DNA of 64,000 nt from contig NC_018023.1 in the NCBI RefSeq assembly GCF_000266905.1, forward strand, positions 1-64,000, in the 5' to 3' direction. Made by a program: the position numbers and the translations under genes. Below are positions 59,965 to 64,000 of the stretch, in pieces. The stretch's first letter is position 1; each line of letters opens with the position of its first letter. Source of the stretch: Mycolicibacterium chubuense NBB4. GTDB lineage: Bacteria > Actinomycetota > Actinomycetes > Mycobacteriales > Mycobacteriaceae. The notes under the pieces were generated by a model. That model was given only the letters and a program-made list of their open reading frames with translations, ran no database searches and was not told the DNA's origin.

Positions 59965-61233
59965 TCAGTCGTCGTTGGCACCGGCCAGCGCCCGTTTGAT
60001 CGTGGAGACTGAGACGCCCAGCTGGGCGGCGATGAAGGGCGGCTTTTCGCCGTAGCTGTGCATTCGGCAGGCAAGTGCTGCCTGGTAGGAGTCCAGTGCC
60101 CGGGGGCGTCCGGTACTGGCACGCCCGGGGGGCGGCTGTCGGGTGGGGGCGAGGTCGGCTAGTGGCAGCATCATCACTCGCGGCAGGATCGGGAATTGCC
60201 GGCCATGGTCGCGGTTGCGGCTGTCGGCCTTCATCCGCGTGTAGACCACCCGTGCGAGGCGGCGCTTGAGGGAGCGTAGCGCCCGCTGGCGGCTGTCGCC
60301 CTCATCGAGCCGACGCTGGAAGTAATCCCGCCCAGGGCCGGCGTGGGTGAGCTGGACCATGGCGATGCGATGTAACGCAACATTGAGCTGGCGGTTGCCA
60401 TGCCGGATGGGCCGCAGCCGGCGGGTGGTATCCCCCGACCAGTGCGGGATGGGCGCCACCCCGGTGTGGCGAGCGAAGGCAGCTTCGCTCTTGAACCGAT
60501 CGATCCCGGCGACCTCGGCCACGATCTTGGCGGCCGTCAGACTCCCGCAGCCCGGGATACCCAGCAGCGCGGGCGCCACCTCGCGGACCCGCCCTGCGAT
60601 GCGGCGCTCAAGCGCCCGCGCGGCGTCGATGAGCCCAACGATCTCGTTGAATTCGTCGCGGGCGAGTTCGGCGAGCAGCCCGTGCTGGGTGGCTAGCCAC
60701 TCTCCCAGCTCATCGCGGGGTTTTTTGTTCTCCCAGTTGCGAGGCTCCGCCCAGGCCGGGTCGAGTTGGTGGATCCGGTCGAGCATGCGGCTATTGAGGG
60801 CGACGCGGTGCTGCACGAGGTCCTCACGGCGGTCCACGAGCAGCCGAAGTTCCATCGAGCACGCGTCGTGACAGGCCACCGGCAGGTCGGGTTCGCGCAG
60901 CACTGCCCGCGCCACGGCCAGGGCGTCGATGGGGTCGGACTTGCCCAGCTCGCGTGAGGAAGCACGCGAGCGACTCATTAGATGCGGAGGCACCCGGATC
61001 ACCTTCTGCCCCCCGGCGAGCAGGTCATGCTCGAGCCGTGCGGTCAGGTTGCGGCAGTCTTCCACCCCCCACACCACGTCGCGGCCAAACCGCGCTCGCG
61101 CCCACCGCAGTGCCTCACCGTGACCCTCACTGGTCGTCGCCACGGTCAGCTGAGCGAGCTTGCGGCCCAGCGGATTCACCGCGACCAGAGTGTGGCTGCG
61201 TTTGTGAGCGTCGACGCCAATGACCGTGTCCAC
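59965..61233 (-). CDS. IS110-family transposase with C-terminal HTH extension
   Basis: A 422-residue DEDD transposase: VIGVDAHKRSH (first Asp), VEDCRN, KSDPIDALAVARA, and the Transposase_20 region LLGIPGCGSLTAAKIVAEV and HTGVAPIPHWSGDTTRR. The C-terminal roughly 65 residues add a PPFIAAQLGVSVSTIKRAL helix-turn-helix that many IS110 members lack. IS110 elements have no clear inverted repeats, so the element ends cannot be placed. It is different from the truncated copy at 24.2 kb. Confidence 0.9.
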   Translation of the reverse strand: MDTVIGVDAHKRSHTLVAVNPLGRKLAQLTVATTSEGHGEALRWARARFGRDVVWGVEDCRNLTARLEHDLLAGGQKVIRVPPHLMSRSRASSRELGKSDPIDALAVARAVLREPDLPVACHDACSMELRLLVDRREDLVQHRVALNSRMLDRIHQLDPAWAEPRNWENKKPRDELGEWLATQHGLLAELARDEFNEIVGLIDAARALERRIAGRVREVAPALLGIPGCGSLTAAKIVAEVAGIDRFKSEAAFARHTGVAPIPHWSGDTTRRLRPIRHGNRQLNVALHRIAMVQLTHAGPGRDYFQRRLDEGDSRQRALRSLKRRLARVVYTRMKADSRNRDHGRQFPILPRVMMLPLADLAPTRQPPPGRASTGRPRALDSYQAALACRMHSYGEKPPFIAAQLGVSVSTIKRALAGANDD

Positions 61234-62062
61234 GGCTCACAAACTCCCCAGTAGGCGGTGGTGGAGCCGGCAGCGGATAGGGCTGCCCGGTGCCGGCATG
61301 CCTCCATAGAAACCAACCAGGCGGTGGCACGCATCCAAGTTGGCCAGACGCCGGGCATCGCCCACGGGGTCTGTGTCGCCCCGCGGTCTCGACAGGAATA
61401 GACGCTTGTCGTTTACCATCGCCTCACCCGCGTCCGAGCGACCCGCCGACACTAGATTCACAAGCCAGCCCCGCGGCGGCACCAGGTCAAGAAGTCAGCA
61501 CCGGCCTCTCGAGACATAGAAAGAGTTTCCCGCCACGGCCACCTCTTAAACGGCGGGATGGCTTGAGCGTTATCGCATTGCCCAACAATCAAACCCCGGC
61601 TGCCACATGGACCTTCGGTATGGGCGGTTCGCTCCGACCATCGATGGATGAACAGCCGACGTCGCTTACCGTCGGTGCCGGGCGCGCGTCGCGCTCGAAT
61701 AGTGCTGCCAGCACCTCTATTTCAGCATCAGCGGGCAACGCCGACAGCGGACAAGCCATGTTGCGTATGTTGCTGAACACTCACGATGTGAGTCCACCAT
61801 CAGGACCCAATCCCCGCCTAACTCCCACCTTGCTTCTGCTCCACTGAGAGGGTCAGGGTGCCGCTTGCACGCAGGCACTCGTTTGCAGTGGGTCAGCTGC
61901 CCGCCCGGCGATGCCCGGGATGCCGTCCTGGGCCACGAACAGTGACGGCCCCGATGTCGCTGACACCCCAACGGCCCAGAAGACGGACAGTCCTGGGGGC
62001 TCCATTGCGGACGTAACGCGCTTGCGAAATCTGTTGCACAGCAGGCATTTAGCCGGTAATAT
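61234..62062. other. 829-bp interval, IS flank and promoter region
   Basis: No recognisable gene. A CCCGCC...GGCGGG stem (61529-61534 and 61552-61557) is present but weak. The left part is probably the non-coding end of the IS110 element. The right part leads to the operator at 62063. Confidence 0.4.
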
Positions 62063-62078
62063 GTTGCCTATAAGCAAC
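62063..62078 (+). promoter_or_regulatory. 16-bp dyad operator, copy A
   Basis: GTTGCCTATAAGCAAC is symmetric at 14 of 16 bases and lies 21 bp before the GTG start of the next gene. Related copies occur at 63351, 63689 and 63713. The TATAAG core may overlap a -10 box, so binding would block transcription. Confidence 0.65.
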
Positions 62079-62099
62079 ATTACTGAAAGGGAAATCCTG

Positions 62100-62645
62100 G
62101 TGAAGACCCGGTCCACCGAAGTGCATGTGACCCCCGCGGCGCTGGTTAGCCACACGATAATTCGAGTCCAGGGCGACCAGGACGGCGACATCGCCGTACA
62201 CCACGCCTGCTCCCCCAGCGCCCGCCTGCGCCTGCAGTGGGGCGGACTATTAATGACGATGCACTCAGCCCAGGCGATCCAGGGAGTGCTGGAGGGATTC
62301 TGCGCAGCACGCTCGGCGATGTCCCTCATCCCTCGCCGGATCCCGGCGCCCACACCGGCGACGGCCGATCGGTTCGCGCTCCCGACAGTCGCCATCGACT
62401 GGATGCGCCGCCCCGCCTACGCAGTCGTGCCCCGCCACGAGCTGTCGCGGGATCGAGCGCGCCAGCTCCGCTGGCTCGACCTGCACATGGGGCCGGTCAC
62501 GTTCCAGATTCTCGATCAGGAGGGCGGCACCGCCGCCGTGGAGCTGCTGACCACAGCTCACCGCACCGGTGCGCAGGTCTTCCTGGACGGCCCGGACTTC
62601 GCCGCCGACCCCGCCGAGCGCGACCACACGCCGCCACCGGCCTGA
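62100..62645 (+). CDS. Hypothetical plasmid-type protein
   Basis: A 181-residue protein starting at GTG 62100, preceded by GAAAGGG. A longer frame would run through the operator and is less likely. There is a beta-rich N-terminus and an RRIPAPTPATADRFALP stretch in the middle, with no recognised domain and no signal peptide. The operator copy upstream links it to the same regulon as the parB-like gene. The function is unknown. Confidence 0.6.
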   Translation: MKTRSTEVHVTPAALVSHTIIRVQGDQDGDIAVHHACSPSARLRLQWGGLLMTMHSAQAIQGVLEGFCAARSAMSLIPRRIPAPTPATADRFALPTVAIDWMRRPAYAVVPRHELSRDRARQLRWLDLHMGPVTFQILDQEGGTAAVELLTTAHRTGAQVFLDGPDFAADPAERDHTPPPA

Positions 62646-62709
62646 CCCGGTTATCCGCAACCGGGACGCGTTATCCACAACTAAGGCAAAGCCGGGCCCG
62701 TTATCCACA
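62646..62709. repeat. Three phased DnaA-box-like repeats
   Basis: TTATCCGCA (62651-62659), TTATCCACA (62671-62679) and TTATCCACA (62701-62709) are direct repeats with start spacings of 20 and 30 bp, close to whole helical turns. Two are perfect matches to the classical DnaA box. The first lies in the loop of a CCCGGTT/AACCGGG hairpin (62646-62665) directly after a stop codon, which could also act as a terminator. It is a candidate replication or partition-control region. Confidence 0.55.
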
Positions 62710-62789
62710 GCACTGGAGGGACGGGCTCGGCTTTCCGCGCGTGGCAGTCACACTCGGCCCAGATCCCCCATGCTGAGGAGACAGCCGCC

Positions 62790-63092
62790 ATGTCTACCGT
62801 TCCGTGGTCGTTGACCACGACAACCGCTGATCGCGTCAGCACAGTCATCGGTCGCGCCGACAATCACCAGGCCGCGATAACGGCCGTTCTGGTCACCGCG
62901 CTGGAGGCGATACACACTGCCTGGATCAGCGAGTCACCGGAGGTCCCGCGCTACGAACTGCGTGCTGACAACACGCTGGTGGCGCTGGTCCAGACGGGCA
63001 GCGACGACCAGTGCCGCCCCGATCACGCGGACGCTGCCGCGCTGATTGCGCGGATCGACACCGCACGAACTCTTACCGTGTCGCCTTACTGA
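62790..63092 (+). CDS. Hypothetical small protein
   Basis: A 100-residue protein with ATG start after GAGGAGACAG. It is predicted helical in the first half (RVSTVIGRADNHQAAITAVLV, read in two parts) with a short beta segment YELRADNTLVALVQ. No family was recognised. It lies just downstream of the DnaA-box-like repeats and convergent with the small XRE gene. It is a plausible plasmid accessory gene. Confidence 0.55.
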   Translation: MSTVPWSLTTTTADRVSTVIGRADNHQAAITAVLVTALEAIHTAWISESPEVPRYELRADNTLVALVQTGSDDQCRPDHADAAALIARIDTARTLTVSPY

Positions 63093-63330
63093 CCGTCTGG
63101 GTCTTTAGCAGGGCTGCGGGGTCGACGCCGAGGCCGCGCGCCAGATGGACCAACACCACCACGGTGGGGCTTTTGCGGCCGCCTTCGATGTGATTGAGAT
63201 GGGGCCGCCCGATGCCTGCACGTTCGGCGAGCTGTGCCTGGGTCAGCCCAGCGGCGGTGCGGTGTTCGCGTATCGCCGCGCCCAGGGCGGCGAGGATCGC
63301 GGAGCCGTCGTCGGTGGCGGCGCGGTCCAT
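63073..63330 (-). CDS. Small XRE-family regulator
   Basis: An 85-residue protein consisting almost only of an XRE helix-turn-helix: REHRTAAGLTQAQLAERAG, IGRPHLNHIEGGRKSP and VVVLVHLARGLGVDPAALL. The ATG at 63330 follows GGAGG. An operator-like dyad stands about 20 bp upstream of its start, suggesting autoregulation. It is the likeliest protein to bind the four related dyads near it. Its 3' end overlaps the end of the convergent gene by about 20 bases. Confidence 0.88.
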   Translation of the reverse strand: MDRAATDDGSAILAALGAAIREHRTAAGLTQAQLAERAGIGRPHLNHIEGGRKSPTVVVLVHLARGLGVDPAALLKTQTVSKATR

Positions 63331-63759
63331 GCTCGACTCCCTCCACCGGCGTAGCCCATAGGATACACCGCTGCAAGTGGGACGGTTGAGCACAGCACGC
63401 CATCAGTGGTCGCCTCCTGCCAAGATTCGTCGAAGCCGGGCCGAGCCCTTGTCCTCGACGAACGCAGTGCGCACGACGACGAAGCGCTCCAGAGTGCCGT
63501 GGCGGCGATTGGATCTCGCCCGCACTCGAAGTCTCGGCTCGAGGCGTGTGTAGGCCGGCGGAGCGCGATCGCGCCGCCACCGATGCTGTCGCACATCACA
63601 ACCACTGTCGGGCAGTCGGTTTCGACTGTTCGCGAGATCTGCTCGCCACCCATTGTCATCCAGGGTCCCTTCGCATCGCGCCAGACGTGTTGCCTATAAG
63701 CTACCCATTGATGTATCCTATAAGCAACAGATTCGGATCGACTGAGATGAGGAACCTCC
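63331..63759. promoter_or_regulatory. Divergent control region with operator copies B, C and D
   Basis: This 429-bp region lies between the XRE gene (leftward) and the parB-like gene (rightward). It has dyads GTAGCCCATAGGATAC (63351-63366), GTTGCCTATAAGCTAC (63689-63704) and GTATCCTATAAGCAAC (63713-63728). The last two start 24 bp apart. The rest shows no recognisable gene. Confidence 0.65.
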
Positions 63760-64000
63760 ATGACCACCACCGCCGAGCTGGTTCACCTTGACCCGGCCAC
63801 CCTCGACACCGGCGAGAACGTTCGCCTGGACCCCCGCCTGGACCGTGATTTCCTGGCTTCCATCGAGGCGCATGGTGTGCTGGCCCCGGTGACCGCGGTA
63901 CGCCTGGACGACGGCTCTGTGGTGTTGCGCGACGGTCAGCGACGCACTCAGGCTGCACGTCAGCTCGGTGTGCGGACCATTCCGGTCTATGTCCACCCCG
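63760..64000 (+). CDS. ParB/Spo0J N-terminal-domain protein, partial
   Basis: The first 80 codons of a ParB-like protein, cut by the window edge. It has the N-terminal pattern of the family: ENVRLDPRLDRDFLASIEAHG, VLAPVTAVRLDDG and VVLRDGQRRTQAARQLG, where the GDGQRR-like motif (here RDGQRR) is the CTP/nuclease-fold box. ATG follows GATGAGG. Such proteins segregate plasmids or serve as regulators. Two operator copies lie directly upstream, so it should be repressed by the nearby XRE protein. Confidence 0.85.
   Translation, partial: MTTTAELVHLDPATLDTGENVRLDPRLDRDFLASIEAHGVLAPVTAVRLDDGSVVLRDGQRRTQAARQLGVRTIPVYVHP

Noticed and set aside
61529..61557. CCCGCC/GGCGGG stem as a terminator
   Set aside because: Only six base pairs with a 17-base loop and no gene ending nearby; likely chance in GC-rich DNA.
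55479..64000. A PRTRC-type plasmid system (Ubl, E2, JAB, ThiF with ParB)
   Set aside because: The ParB-like gene is more than 5 kb away beyond a toxin-antitoxin pair and an IS110 element, and other PRTRC proteins are not seen. A closer match to antiphage-type Ubl operons is preferred, though not proven.
1..64000. CRISPR arrays, rRNA and tRNA genes
   Set aside because: No regularly spaced direct repeats of CRISPR type and no recognisable rRNA or tRNA sequence were noticed on reading; a dedicated scan (for example tRNA covariance search) could still find a short one.

Overview
The window looks like part of a mycobacterial (Mycobacterium/Mycolicibacterium-type) accessory replicon, most probably a large plasmid. 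The basis is its high GC content, a DUF4226-like mycobacterial protein, several insertion sequences, a tyrosine recombinase, a ParB-type protein at the right edge next to DnaA-box-like repeats, and a complete alkene/epoxide assimilation cluster of the kind known from ethene-, vinyl chloride- and propene-degrading actinobacteria. The replicon assignment is inference; no rRNA, tRNA or essential housekeeping gene was recognised.

Layout. 0.2-6.7 kb: flank with a DUF4226 protein, an XRE regulator, an integrase, a complete IS3-family element (26-bp inverted repeats, 3-bp target duplication) and a truncated Fic gene. 7.2-15.7 kb: a SauS-like acylating aldehyde dehydrogenase, an exported lipase-family protein lacking its canonical nucleophile, a sulfonate/nitrate-type ABC importer and a DMSO-reductase-family molybdoenzyme. 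15.8-21.4 kb (minus): a tightly overlapping operon for bacterial coenzyme M (CoM) biosynthesis, consisting of phosphosulfolactate synthase, an uncharacterised Cys-rich protein, two aspartase/fumarase-superfamily lyases and a D-cysteine-desulfhydrase-like PLP enzyme. 21.6-23.7 kb: a CoA-disulfide-reductase-like flavoprotein and an (S)-hydroxypropyl-CoM-dehydrogenase-like SDR. 25.3-27.7 kb: a MEDS-domain protein and a PucR/CdaR-type regulator. 27.8-42.1 kb: CoA-transferase subunits, an ADP-forming acyl-CoA synthetase, etnE-etnA-etnB-etnC-etnD (epoxyalkane:CoM transferase and the four-component alkene monooxygenase), a hydratase-family protein and pyruvate carboxylase. 42.6-44.1 kb: a complete IS256-family element with 24-bp ends and an 8-bp duplication. 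44.3-47.3 kb: 2-ketopropyl-CoM carboxylase/oxidoreductase and an (R)-hydroxypropyl-CoM-dehydrogenase-like SDR.

The catabolic genes form a coherent pathway. The monooxygenase epoxidates a short alkene. EtnE opens the epoxide with CoM, SDRs oxidise the hydroxyalkyl-CoM, and 2-KPCC cleaves and carboxylates the ketone to a beta-keto acid while regenerating CoM. CoA-transferase, acyl-CoA synthetase and pyruvate carboxylase can feed products into central metabolism. CoM itself is made by the adjacent minus-strand operon.

47.7-59.8 kb is a defence/stress island: a vapC remnant, a tandem pair of HEPN-like paralogues, a divergent TcmP/DUF5131 pair, an ImmA/IrrE protease coupled to a class III nucleotidyl-cyclase-like (Pycsar-like) protein, an XRE-ImmA pair, a four-gene ubiquitin-like conjugation operon (Ubl, E2, JAB, E1) and an Xre/RES toxin-antitoxin pair. 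60-64 kb carries an IS110 transposase and plasmid-maintenance-like genes. There a 16-bp dyad motif occurs four times, next to a small XRE regulator, a hypothetical gene and the start of parB. The best candidates for undescribed biology are the Ubl operon, the protease-cyclase pair, the HEPN pair and the Cys-rich protein in the CoM operon.
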